Positions 29,771 through 39,267 of a DNA stretch of 64,000 nt are shown here, piece by piece. Position 1 is the first letter of the stretch. Each line of letters begins with the position of its first letter. The stretch spans positions 2,356,001-2,420,000 of the forward strand of contig NZ_CP034433.1 in assembly GCF_003952345.1 (NCBI RefSeq). Reading direction: 5' to 3'. Under the pieces are notes generated by a model. It ran no database searches and was not told the origin of the DNA. It was given only the letters and a program-made list of their open reading frames with translations. Origin of the DNA: Iodobacter ciconiae (GTDB lineage Bacteria > Pseudomonadota > Gammaproteobacteria > Burkholderiales > Chitinibacteraceae). Both the position numbers and the translations under genes were made by a program.

Positions 29771-30323
29771 TTTCAAAAAACACGCTCATCATCCGCCTCA
29801 CTTGCAAACACATTAATTCACCATGGTATTTTCACTCTAAATAAAATAAGCAAATACACCAGTACTTTTTTCAACAAGCAATCTGCCAATATACAAAAAA
29901 ACCCATGTATATTTCACCCGCTACACAGCAATTATCAAAAAATAAGGTTTAATAAAAATATTAAACCTTATCATACCCCTTGAATATACTTATATTTGCT
30001 TAATGTATTTTTAACAATAAATACATCGTTGTTTAAGATAAATCCTAAAATGACAAAAGGTAAGCAAAAACCCTATTAAACAACTGTTTAACTAAATGAT
30101 TTTCTATCAAATACAAAATGTTGTGCCACAATATTTTTCCTGCACACACATAAATAGCTTGAAAATAAAAAAGATATAATGTCTAGTACGTAATTACCGG
30201 GGAAATTGTAATCATGGAGAGATAAGCCACAGATCAGCACTTAGCAAGCAAAATACGAAGATAGTTTAAAAAATAAAGCATTATTATCAAACCACCATCA
30301 GGGGAAGAATTACATTGTCTGCT
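29771..30323. other. AT-rich non-coding interval in the polysaccharide locus
   Basis: About 550 bp, strongly AT-rich, with no frame that resembles a protein and no strong hairpin. It is the longest gap in the eps run and may be the eroded N-terminal part of the relic beside it, or hold a secondary promoter for the last genes. Confidence 0.5.
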
Positions 30324-31481
30324 TCATTGTGCTTTTATATCGGCAATCGCTTCTTCATATATATTAATAAGTAACTTAATATTCACTTCCGCACAGTAAG
30401 AGCTTAAATATTTTTTCCTGGCATTTTTCCCCATTTCGAGCATCAACTCCGGATGCTCCATTGCCCACTTCATTTTTTCTGCTAAATCAGCAGAATCACC
30501 CACATTAAACAATAAGCCGGTCACCCCATCTTCTACCAGCTCGGCCAAAGCGCCAATTCTGCTGGCAATAACAGGCAAACCACTCATAAACGCTTCTACC
30601 AGAATCATCGGCATATTTTCATACCAGATACTTGGCAAAACCAGGGCATAACTTTTTTGCATTTCAAGACGAATACCATCAGAGGATAAAACGCCAAGCT
30701 GCCTGATTGCCGGAAAACGATTCAATAATGCTAAATCTTCCCCCCCACCAGCCACACTTAATTGCCCGTGTAACTCGGGGTTAAAAGCATCAGCCAATAT
30801 ATGCAGGCCTTTTTCCGGAGAAAGCCGGCCAGCAAATAAAAACCCTTTTCTATCGGCGCTAACGGAATTTATATCTGCAATAAAGTTAGGTTTAATGCAG
30901 ATTTTATTTTCAGGTAAACCGCCTTCAACAAACTTTCTTTTACAAAATGAATTCAATGAAATATAGCGATTCACATTTTTTCTATACGTGCCCAAGCCAC
31001 GATGCAAGCTGAGCATTCCCGAGACAACAGCAGATTGAGACAGGGAAGATCGATAGCAACGATGAACCACACTGCGCCAGGTGTTACGCCCGATACAGCT
31101 TTCACATATATTTCCTTTACGTAAAAACATCGCCTGGGGACACAATAAACGAAAGTTATGCAGTGTTTGCACAACAGGGATATTGAATTTCGCAGCAGCC
31201 CAATATAAAGAGGGAGAAATTAAAGATAAAGTATTATGGACATGAATAACATCAGGCTTGAATCTTTGCAGCAGAGCATTTAGATCACTATATGTTTTTT
31301 TGGACCAGAACGCTTGCTGAAAAATAGACAAGCGGGACAATTTTGCTAACTCGTCATTATGCCGGGAATATAACTCAACATGATGCCCATATGCTCTTAG
31401 CAAAGCTATTTCGTTCTCAACAACAGAGTCTTCCCCCCCTTTTTGCTGATAGTAATTATGAACAACCAGAACGCGTAACAT
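30324..31481 (-). CDS. Glycosyltransferase family 4
   Basis: 385 aa, GT-B fold. The N-domain has VHNYYQQKGGEDSVVENEI and DVIHVHNTLSLISPSLY; a cysteine pair (LLCPQAMFL, CESCIG) is typical of a subfamily with PQGG(E)D-type starts. The C-domain has FAGRLSPEKGLHIL, LPSIWYENMPMILVEAFMSG (EX7E) and VEDGVTGLLF. A retaining transferase using a nucleotide sugar, probably GDP-mannose or GDP-fucose given the locus, but the donor is not certain. Its start overlaps the preceding gene's stop by one base. Confidence 0.9.
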   Translation of the reverse strand: MLRVLVVHNYYQQKGGEDSVVENEIALLRAYGHHVELYSRHNDELAKLSRLSIFQQAFWSKKTYSDLNALLQRFKPDVIHVHNTLSLISPSLYWAAAKFNIPVVQTLHNFRLLCPQAMFLRKGNICESCIGRNTWRSVVHRCYRSSLSQSAVVSGMLSLHRGLGTYRKNVNRYISLNSFCKRKFVEGGLPENKICIKPNFIADINSVSADRKGFLFAGRLSPEKGLHILADAFNPELHGQLSVAGGGEDLALLNRFPAIRQLGVLSSDGIRLEMQKSYALVLPSIWYENMPMILVEAFMSGLPVIASRIGALAELVEDGVTGLLFNVGDSADLAEKMKWAMEHPELMLEMGKNARKKYLSSYCAEVNIKLLINIYEEAIADIKAQ

Positions 31482-32635
31482 TAATGTTCCTTTCTATATG
31501 CAGGCATATTCAAACATTCCATAATTCCATCTGCAAAGTTTTTTGCCATATTTTCTACATTAAAATATCTGGAACTTTGCAAACAAGCCACTTTCATTTC
31601 AGCTAACTTATCAGCATTATTAAATAAATTGACAACGGCTGCAGAATAATCAGGTAATGTATTTTTTGAAAAAATGCCATTTACCCCATGATTAAGATAT
31701 ACAACCTCCGGACTATGCAAACCACAATCCGTAGTTAGCATAGGAGTGGCACAAACAAAAGAATCCAATATACTTAAGCCAACCAAACCAGGATTAAGCA
31801 TCAGATCCGCAACCGCTAAAATTTCAGCTTTAGCCATCCCTTTTACAAGACCTACATATTTGGCCCACGAATGCTCTGCGCAGAATGCCTCCACCAAATG
31901 CCTGTCAATACCGTCACCAGCAAGAATCATTTCAAAATCAGGGATTTTTTCCTTAATTAAAACAAGGGATTTTAATAAAAAATCAATCCGCTTTTCATTA
32001 TAAAATGACCCGATAAAAACGCCGATGCTGTTTCCTGCAAGTCCCAAACGGCGCTTAATAGCCTCAATATCATCAATCGCATTAAAATGAAGGCTAAGCT
32101 CATTTGTATCAATAGAATTATTTACAATTGTAATCCTATTATCAGGAAAGCCAAATCCTGTAATCAATGGCAGACTCATTGAAGTATAAGCAAACCACCA
32201 ATCGGCTTTTTTTGCAGCACGCCGCTTAAATTTTTCGCGCAGACTATTGATATTTCCTTGCAAATTAGCACCATGCCCCAGCAGTGCAAACTTTATTTTT
32301 GTATAAAAATATTGAAAAACAAGATTAAAAACCAGCTTATTTTCATGGCTACAAATAACCAAATCAGCCCCTCTCGACTGAGCGTAAAATGGCTGCCAGC
32401 AAATCTTCCCACCCAGAAAATAGTGATTAGGTAAATTTTCTGCCCACGGCAAAACACCCGAATCATTTTTAAGAAGCTCTTCTTTATTGGGTAAACCATG
32501 CAAAACACGTAAATGACACCCTCTGGCAAACAATTCCCTCTTTAGCGCTTCAAAAAATGGAACCCGGTAATGCGGCAGACGCCTTTGCACAAATAATACG
32601 GAAGGAAAATCATTTTTTACATTTTTATTAATCAT
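31481..32635 (-). CDS. Glycosyltransferase family 4
   Basis: 384 aa. VLFVQRRLPHYRVPFFEALK is a typical N-terminus of one GT4 branch. YEARLY acceptor residues are followed by the C-terminal VGLVKGMAKAEILAVADLML and NPGLVGLSILDSFVCATPML, with the EX7E replaced in part (LSILDSFVCATP). ADLVICSHEN and FALLGHGAN occupy the N-domain. Donor unknown. One-base overlap with the next gene indicates co-translation. Confidence 0.85.
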   Translation of the reverse strand: MINKNVKNDFPSVLFVQRRLPHYRVPFFEALKRELFARGCHLRVLHGLPNKEELLKNDSGVLPWAENLPNHYFLGGKICWQPFYAQSRGADLVICSHENKLVFNLVFQYFYTKIKFALLGHGANLQGNINSLREKFKRRAAKKADWWFAYTSMSLPLITGFGFPDNRITIVNNSIDTNELSLHFNAIDDIEAIKRRLGLAGNSIGVFIGSFYNEKRIDFLLKSLVLIKEKIPDFEMILAGDGIDRHLVEAFCAEHSWAKYVGLVKGMAKAEILAVADLMLNPGLVGLSILDSFVCATPMLTTDCGLHSPEVVYLNHGVNGIFSKNTLPDYSAAVVNLFNNADKLAEMKVACLQSSRYFNVENMAKNFADGIMECLNMPAYRKEH

Positions 32636-32775
32636 AGTTTCTTTGTTAAATTAAAGAGCTGTATCAAAAAAATTGCTGATGAGAAGTTTATGCACTAAAA
32701 CAAAAAAACTGCTTATCCTTAAAAAGAATGCATTTCCGTTTTTAAATTTACTTGCATAATAGGACACGTAAACAA

Positions 32776-33987
32776 TCAAAAAACAAACATCCACGACTGA
32801 ATAGATTTATTGATAAAAGAATAAATGGTCAAAGGAAAGCCTAGAGCCGATGATGAAATCCTATAATTGGTATACGCAAGCCCCATCAATAAAACAAAAA
32901 AAGACAATACATTAAAATAAAAAAGAGAAGCCAGGCGGCTTAAAATAACCACAATAAAAAAAGCACGGAACCATTCTACATAAAAATACATACGCAAAAG
33001 AGGCAGTGGCTCGGAAGAGACACCCAATAAAAAACCTATATACGATGTAATCAGAACGTAAAAAACAACTTTTACAGCTGAATCTATTTTTGCAGAGTGG
33101 ATTGAAAACAAAAATGAAACAAACAAAGCTACATCATAAAAATAGACCATAGGACTAATTACGCCATCACTCTTACCAGAGTTTTCCTCACTAATAAAAT
33201 ACCCGGATTTTGCATAAAACAGGCCAATCAGCAGGGAAATTAAAAATGTAAGAATCCAAATCCCACGAAATGGCAGCCTCGATAACACAAAAGAGGCCAT
33301 TAAAATGCCCAGGACAGTGGCTGCAGATTGATGGGTAAAAACAGAAAGAATTAAAAAGCAAATTGCTGACCGCTTGCTCCCGCTCAGAAATAAAGCAAAG
33401 CTACAAAACAAAAAAGCAGACGCCATTTCCTGTCGAACAAGATGCAAAACAAGCGTAGGCGTAACACTTAATAATATTGCAGCAATCACAATAATATTTT
33501 GCTGCCAGGATACAACAGAAAAATATTTGCTTAGTTTAAATAATGAAAAAGTAAAAACACTATAAAATATTGTTGAAACAACTACGGCCAGCAGCGTAAC
33601 ATTAGCCCCGCTTATTCTGGACAAAGAAAAAGACATAAAATAATAAAAAGGCTCTGTAAATTTAATTGTAAATGGGCCATATGTATGCCCATAATAAGCA
33701 AAGAAATCCATAGATTCCAATACTTTATAATGCTGCGTATACCAGTTCCAATCTCCCGAAATGGGTTTAAAAAATATGATCATGGAGTAAAGACAAAGAA
33801 ACATAACAACAAGTATGCATACTCTGGCTTTCTCTCCTTCAAAAACAAGTGACAAAAAAAACAATGCCACTAGAACAGAAAAAAAAGGTGAAAACAGATA
33901 AAAAAGCATCGTTGCACAAAACATAATAAATACGTTTATTACATCTGTTTTTTTTAGATACTTCCATTTATTTATAATAAATTCCAT
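32776..33987 (-). CDS. EpsG-type polysaccharide polymerase (Wzy-like)
   Basis: 403 aa with about 10-12 predicted membrane helices. PISGDWNWYTQHYKVLESM near residue 75 and the following FAYYGHTYGPFTIKFTEPFY loop, plus TPTLVLHLVRQEMASAFLF and FTHQSAA, match the EpsG/Wzy family that polymerises repeat units on the periplasmic side. It is the only candidate polymerase here, which agrees with a Wzx/Wzy pathway. Low GC with many AAA/TTT codons, as usual for Wzy. It could alternatively be an O-unit ligase. Confidence 0.8.
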   Translation of the reverse strand: MEFIINKWKYLKKTDVINVFIMFCATMLFYLFSPFFSVLVALFFLSLVFEGEKARVCILVVMFLCLYSMIIFFKPISGDWNWYTQHYKVLESMDFFAYYGHTYGPFTIKFTEPFYYFMSFSLSRISGANVTLLAVVVSTIFYSVFTFSLFKLSKYFSVVSWQQNIIVIAAILLSVTPTLVLHLVRQEMASAFLFCSFALFLSGSKRSAICFLILSVFTHQSAATVLGILMASFVLSRLPFRGIWILTFLISLLIGLFYAKSGYFISEENSGKSDGVISPMVYFYDVALFVSFLFSIHSAKIDSAVKVVFYVLITSYIGFLLGVSSEPLPLLRMYFYVEWFRAFFIVVILSRLASLFYFNVLSFFVLLMGLAYTNYRISSSALGFPLTIYSFINKSIQSWMFVF

Positions 33988-34025
33988 TCACAGCCTTCCA
34001 AACCCTTGCAGATTAATAACAATAA

Positions 34026-34889
34026 CTATTTTTTTGCAGCAAACTTAAACAGTTGCCCCCAGAATCTTAAGTAGGGCCATACAAAATATAAAGGTGCAAA
34101 CATGCCGCCATGCTTAAATGTAAAATGAAACCAGGATTTTGGCGGTAATTCCTTCCGGCTTAGCATTTTCTTCCAGCGAATCAGCAGCCCCAATCCCCGA
34201 TCTTTGGATGTACCCGCTGCAGAGTTTTGAGCACAATGCCCGACAATATTTGGTGCAGTAAAAACTTTAATACCCAGTTTTTTTGACATCAATGCATAAT
34301 CAATATCACCCATTGCATGTTCATAGCTGTCATCTAGATTCCCAATTTTCTGCGCATCATCTCTGGCAATAAGAACCGCATTGCCATTCATGGCATCACA
34401 CTCAATTAATTCACTTTCTTTGTATACTCTAAGATACGAAAATTTTCTGAATGCACTTATCCTTTGCAAGCCACCATATGAAACATCGCTTCCATTCGAT
34501 GTTGTGCAGCCTACAATAATTCCGCTTTTACCATGCCGGCTCTGTACCTCAAGAGCCGCATCAGTCATTATTTTTAATGCATTTTCATTTAAATCGGTAT
34601 CATCATTCAGCCATAGAATGTATTTGGACTGCTGATTCAAAGCCTCTGCCATCGCAAGAGACATACCACGACACCAGTATAAATTTCCTACGCCAGCAAT
34701 CACTTTTGCCCAGCCATATAACTGAGAAATAGCCAGCCCAGTACCATCCGTGCTTGCATCATCAAGTAAAATAGCGCTATACGATAACCCGGCCGCATTT
34801 GCCGCTCGCTCGAAACAGGCTAAAGATTTAATTGTTTTTTCTTTTCTATTAAAAGAAGTCAGAACAGCAATAACATCAACACTCATCAT
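34026..34889 (-). CDS. Glycosyltransferase family 2
   Basis: 287 aa, GT-A fold: VIAVLTSFNRKEKTIKSL, LLDDASTDGTG, NLYWCRGMSLAMAEALNQ, ILWLNDDTDL (DXD-like), CDAMNGNAVLIARDDA and AMGDIDYALMSKKLGIKVF. Inverting, cytoplasmic face; no transmembrane anchor but a hydrophobic, aromatic C-terminus (APLYFVWPYLRFW). Resembles rhamnosyl- and glucosyl-transferases of exopolysaccharide loci. Donor not assignable. Confidence 0.88.
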   Translation of the reverse strand: MMSVDVIAVLTSFNRKEKTIKSLACFERAANAAGLSYSAILLDDASTDGTGLAISQLYGWAKVIAGVGNLYWCRGMSLAMAEALNQQSKYILWLNDDTDLNENALKIMTDAALEVQSRHGKSGIIVGCTTSNGSDVSYGGLQRISAFRKFSYLRVYKESELIECDAMNGNAVLIARDDAQKIGNLDDSYEHAMGDIDYALMSKKLGIKVFTAPNIVGHCAQNSAAGTSKDRGLGLLIRWKKMLSRKELPPKSWFHFTFKHGGMFAPLYFVWPYLRFWGQLFKFAAKK

Positions 34890-34917
34890 TTATCTCAATA
34901 AATTTAATACGAATAAA

Positions 34918-36933
34918 TCAATGCAGGACAGGAATTAAAGTCAGATCTCCCTGATAAAACCCCTTCTTAAATACAGGAGATGCCGGGGACAGAATAAAGT
35001 CACCGGGATTGTTCCTGATGCTTAAATTTTTATTTAAAAAGACAATATCACTTTCTCTGTAAAAATCATTTAATGTAATACCCGAACGTGCTTTCGGGGA
35101 AACATCTATATTGGCCAAACCGAGTACAATATTTCTATTTACAATATTATACTTTGGCTTACCAAATTCATCCTGTAATATATTTTTCAAATTAGCATAT
35201 CGTTCTGCATAGGGATATTTATTATATGGAACCGCAGTGAGTGTTCTTAATTGCTCCACAGTTGGCTGTGTACCTAAACCACGCGCGTCCAGATGAATCG
35301 GAGGTGTGCTATTAATAAAGAAATTATCTTCAACTATATTATCCCGCCCCCCCCCGATAAATACCGCTTGAGAAACATTAAGAAAGGTATTTTTTAACAC
35401 AGAAATCCCACTAACCTGATCATCCAAATAAATACCCTTGGCCTCAAACTGCTTATTTACAGAACCTATCCGGGTAAAAAAGTTATTACTGATCACTGTT
35501 CCCCTGGCACTTAAGTCCTGGCCGGTATAAATAGCACCCGCATCACTGGTATCCAAAACAACATCAGAGATATGGTTGTTTTCAATCAAATGATCATTAC
35601 CAAGAAAGAAAATAGCAGAATGCGACCCTCCGGAAATATAATTAGCGGATACAATTTGTCCTACACCACCAATAGACACGGCATAACGATAAGATTGGCC
35701 AGAGCGGTTAAAATTTTTAATAATAGAGTTTTTAACAAAATTCTCTGCACTTTCTAAAGTCTGGCGATTACCGCCACCTAAAGATACCCCGCCTTCGCCC
35801 GTATCATTAACTTTTGAATTAATCAAACCAGATTTAAGCGAGTTTCTGAAAACAAAAGCGGCATTGCCTGTCAACCTTGTTTCTGTACGATCAAAAACAA
35901 CCTGATTACACGCTTCACATACAAGCGCATTTCCTCTTGATTTTTCAAAAATAAGGCCTGTTATATTAACAAAAGCAGAATTGGTAATTGTGAGTAAGTT
36001 TTCCGCTACAGAAATTTCAACTTTATCCAGATTCGTATTGGGAGGAGGGATAAAATAAATTACGCCCGTATCAGCATCCAGATACCATTCATTATAATTG
36101 TCCAACTCAGAAATCGCATTCTCTACAAATACCCTTTGCCCGTTTGCAATTCCGTAAAGAGCACCTTTCCCACCCAACTCTATGATTTCATTCGCAACAT
36201 CTATTGTTTTCACGGCTAAGGTTTCCGAAGCCCAATCATGCTTCCAGTATGAAAAAATATTCATTGCCGGCTCTTTAACCCATTTAGCAAGCCGCTGCCC
36301 TTGAATTGAAAAACGGAATTTATCCGTATCAGAAATCGAACTTGAACGAATAATTTTTGAAAACTGCTGATCTGGCCAACGAGCAAGCGTCATAGGCTGA
36401 TCGGCAATAAATAACTCGGTTGTGACTGGCCTGCTTGGCCAGCCAAATCCTTTTTCCCGAATCTGTTTTATATTTGGCAAGATATTTTTTACTGCAGCAG
36501 CCAGTACTTTTTTATCAAGATCAGGAGTAAATCTTGCATCGGCATCTGTATCAACAGGATAGAATCTTTCAATTTTCTGCGCGCCCGAAATAACAACATG
36601 ACCGGCCGCCTTTAATATTAAAGCATTAGCTGCAGATTTTGCTGGCCACACAATATTCATAGCTTGATTCAGGCGGTAAATTCCCTCACTGAATTCAATA
36701 ATAACAGAAGAGTTTTCTTTAATTATCATTTCAAAAAAAGATGGATTTGAAATAAGTTTATCCATCTCTGTAAAACCGATTGAGCATTCTTCATGATATA
36801 CAAAATTGCAGACCGGTAAATTTATATTTCTGCCCACCAAATCAGGAGAAACAACCATTCTCATCTCTGCAACCGCAAGACCTGCAGATTGGACACATAA
36901 GACACAGATAGTAAATAAGATATATTTCATCAC
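34918..36933 (-). CDS. Secreted right-handed beta-helix protein, candidate polysaccharide lyase or epimerase
   Basis: 671 aa with a signal peptide (MMKYILFTICVLCVQSAGLA). Residues ~310-560 are built of NNxIxN-type parallel beta-helix coils: SAIFFLGNDHLIENNHI, SDAGAIYTGQDLSARGTVIS, NNFFTRIGSV, GIYLDDQVSGISVLKNTF, DNIVEDNFFIN. A preceding domain includes LFIADQPMTLARWPDQQFSK. Such proteins in eps clusters are periplasmic lyases, C5-epimerases or deacetylases acting on the nascent chain. With Ugd-derived uronate in the locus a uronate lyase/epimerase is attractive, but no catalytic residue was identified. Confidence 0.78.
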   Translation of the reverse strand: MMKYILFTICVLCVQSAGLAVAEMRMVVSPDLVGRNINLPVCNFVYHEECSIGFTEMDKLISNPSFFEMIIKENSSVIIEFSEGIYRLNQAMNIVWPAKSAANALILKAAGHVVISGAQKIERFYPVDTDADARFTPDLDKKVLAAAVKNILPNIKQIREKGFGWPSRPVTTELFIADQPMTLARWPDQQFSKIIRSSSISDTDKFRFSIQGQRLAKWVKEPAMNIFSYWKHDWASETLAVKTIDVANEIIELGGKGALYGIANGQRVFVENAISELDNYNEWYLDADTGVIYFIPPPNTNLDKVEISVAENLLTITNSAFVNITGLIFEKSRGNALVCEACNQVVFDRTETRLTGNAAFVFRNSLKSGLINSKVNDTGEGGVSLGGGNRQTLESAENFVKNSIIKNFNRSGQSYRYAVSIGGVGQIVSANYISGGSHSAIFFLGNDHLIENNHISDVVLDTSDAGAIYTGQDLSARGTVISNNFFTRIGSVNKQFEAKGIYLDDQVSGISVLKNTFLNVSQAVFIGGGRDNIVEDNFFINSTPPIHLDARGLGTQPTVEQLRTLTAVPYNKYPYAERYANLKNILQDEFGKPKYNIVNRNIVLGLANIDVSPKARSGITLNDFYRESDIVFLNKNLSIRNNPGDFILSPASPVFKKGFYQGDLTLIPVLH

Positions 36934-36988
36934 ACCACCTGCATTTATGTAAAAAACCCTTCAAAAAAATATAAAAAATCACACAAAC

Positions 36989-38071
36989 CTAATAGAGAGC
37001 AGAGTAAGAAGCAACCCCTTTTTGTATTGAAAAATACTCCACTGCAATTGTATGATAATCAGCAGCTCTTAATTTATACAGATCTCTATCGTGTATTAAT
37101 TTTGAAATCACTAAATGCAAATTTCCTGCATTGGCATCTGTATATAAGAGATCAGGAAAAAAAGAATCAAAATCTGATAAGCCCGGGCAATCACTAAAGA
37201 TAGATGGCAGGTTAGTTGAAAGTGCTTCCAATGCAGCAATACTAAATCCCTCATACCTTGAAGGCATAACATAAAAATCGGCCGCATGTAATGCTGCTAA
37301 TGGATCCTGCTTTCCTGCAAATATTACTTTTGAATTAACACCTAACTTTTCAGCAAGCAGTTTTTCTTTGCCATCCTCAGCCTCATGCCCGACATGCAGA
37401 TATTTCAATTGATTAACAGATAATTTAGCAAGCGCATGCAATACCGCTTCATGATTTTTTGCATAGGCACAGTTCCCGACACTAACCATCACAATGTCAC
37501 TATCATTTAATCCAAAAGTAGCCCGTGCATTTTTTCTTTCCTGCTCCGTTGGAGGATTGAAATAATCCAGAGCTGCCCAGTTATAAACTAGCTTTGTTTC
37601 AATTCCAAATCGTTTAAACTCATTTTTAGCAACACTATTAGAAATTGACACAAACTGTACACCCAGCAGTGTTAAATGCTGACGCTGGATTTTTCTCTTA
37701 AAACGCAAGATGCCATCAAAAATAAAATTACTATGTATGGTACGCACTATTTTTAATGAAAGCAGTGATAATGACAATATTGTCCAATAACTGCCAGCTT
37801 CAGCATGCTGGTGAATTACATCATATTTTCCTTCGCATACTAATTTACGCAGTTTAATAAAAAAATCAGGCCGCTTATTATTATGAAGATGAAAAACTCC
37901 ATAGCCTGCATTTTTTAATTCCTGAGCATAACTCCCGATATTTTCTCCTGTTGAAAGAATATCACATTCAATACCGACATCAGCCCAATAGGATGCGGCA
38001 TGATAAAGCATTGTTTCCGCACCAGAAGCTTTAAGCTCGTTTAAAATATGCAAAACACGTTTTTTTTTCAT
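36989..38071 (-). CDS. Glycosyltransferase family 4
   Basis: 360 aa: VLHILNELKASGAETMLYHA at the N-terminus (GT4 glycine loop), DVIHQHAEAGSYWTIL, LTLLGVQFVSISNSVAKNEF, and the C-terminal FYVMPSRYEGFSIAALEALS with an EX7E motif. Overlaps the previous gene by 4 bp. Donor unknown; the sequence resembles mannosyl- and N-acetylhexosaminyl-transferases of capsule loci. Confidence 0.88.
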   Translation of the reverse strand: MKKKRVLHILNELKASGAETMLYHAASYWADVGIECDILSTGENIGSYAQELKNAGYGVFHLHNNKRPDFFIKLRKLVCEGKYDVIHQHAEAGSYWTILSLSLLSLKIVRTIHSNFIFDGILRFKRKIQRQHLTLLGVQFVSISNSVAKNEFKRFGIETKLVYNWAALDYFNPPTEQERKNARATFGLNDSDIVMVSVGNCAYAKNHEAVLHALAKLSVNQLKYLHVGHEAEDGKEKLLAEKLGVNSKVIFAGKQDPLAALHAADFYVMPSRYEGFSIAALEALSTNLPSIFSDCPGLSDFDSFFPDLLYTDANAGNLHLVISKLIHDRDLYKLRAADYHTIAVEYFSIQKGVASYSALY

Positions 38072-39258
38072 TGATTAGCCATTATCTCTTTATATTGCTC
38101 TATATATTGTTCTGCTATTGCCCGAGCAGAGAAAATATTCATTGCTCTTTCTCGGCCAGCATCAACACAGTGACTATATTTTTCTTTATTGCTTAACAGG
38201 CAAATAAGCGCGCCTAGAATTTCATCTCCATTTTGTACATCCACCAATATCCCGGCCTCTCCTACGACCCAAGGAACTGCCCCGCTATTTTTGCCGGCAA
38301 CAATAGGCACGCCCACCGCCATTGCTTCTGCCAAAGTCATTCCGAAAGACTCTTCCAGAGACGGGTGCAGCAAAATTGTAAATTTTTTAATAGCGTCTTT
38401 AATACCTTGATAAGGCTGAGCACCAAAAAATTGAAATAAATCAAGACACTGATGCTGCTTAGCCCATTGCCAGGCAGCTTCTTCTTTCCCCATCCCAGGC
38501 CCATATAAATGCATGGAAATCTCAGGCCTTTTCTTCTTAAGCTCGGATAATACAGCCATGCCCATTGCAGCATTTTTTCGACGTGACCAATTATTAATAA
38601 TCATACCAATAATTATTTCTTTTTTTTCTACTACCACTGTCTTAAATAAATCTGCAGGTAAAGGATTGGGAATAATCGTCATACTTGCACGATGCATCCA
38701 GTTAATTTTTTCTACGATATACGGTGAAACCGCTGAAAGAGATTTTGCTTTCATTAATACACGGTGAGCCATAATCAGACGCCCCAGGCGATACAAATCA
38801 GGCATTAGCCGCAATATTTGCCAAGGGGCATCATGGCAGGTAATCAATACAGGAAGATTTGAATCCTGTGCTGCCCACGCAAATTCATAGGTCCAGTGAG
38901 CATGTAATACATCCACACCACTGGCTTGAATTGCAGTACGCAAACAATGGCGCTCCAGAGCAAATAAATCCAGCATTCTGCCGCGAAACCCACGATCAGA
39001 TCTAAAACCTTTACGACGCAACGGAACCTGATATAAAGAAAAATCACCATACTCCGTAAGAACAAATGCAGCGCCATTAGGATCCAAACCCGGCTCAGTC
39101 GTAAATGCGGAGACACGGTGCCCCTGGTTAAGCAACTCATCAATCAAACTGATAAGCAGCGACGATCCTTGCATTTCTCTAGCAACATGTTCACTCACAT
39201 CAGGAAACAAATGAGTAATATCAGCAAAAGATATAGGACCAATAATCCCTATATGCAT
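38068..39258 (-). CDS. Glycosyltransferase family 4
   Basis: 396 aa: HIGIIGPISFADITHLFPD, SLLISLIDELLNQGHRVSAF, VDVLHAHWTYEFAWAA, MRVLM-type segment KAKSLSAVSPYIVEKI, LHPSLEESFGMTLAEAMAVG (EX7E) and VPIVAGKNSGAVPWVVGE. Retaining transferase. Starts 9 bp after the flippase stop. Donor unknown. Confidence 0.88.
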   Translation of the reverse strand: MHIGIIGPISFADITHLFPDVSEHVAREMQGSSLLISLIDELLNQGHRVSAFTTEPGLDPNGAAFVLTEYGDFSLYQVPLRRKGFRSDRGFRGRMLDLFALERHCLRTAIQASGVDVLHAHWTYEFAWAAQDSNLPVLITCHDAPWQILRLMPDLYRLGRLIMAHRVLMKAKSLSAVSPYIVEKINWMHRASMTIIPNPLPADLFKTVVVEKKEIIIGMIINNWSRRKNAAMGMAVLSELKKKRPEISMHLYGPGMGKEEAAWQWAKQHQCLDLFQFFGAQPYQGIKDAIKKFTILLHPSLEESFGMTLAEAMAVGVPIVAGKNSGAVPWVVGEAGILVDVQNGDEILGALICLLSNKEKYSHCVDAGRERAMNIFSARAIAEQYIEQYKEIMANQ

Positions 39259-39267
39259 TATTATTCC

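Noticed and set aside
29771..30323. Search for a JUMPstart/ops element in the polysaccharide locus
   Set aside because: No GGCGGTAG core or related hairpin was found here.
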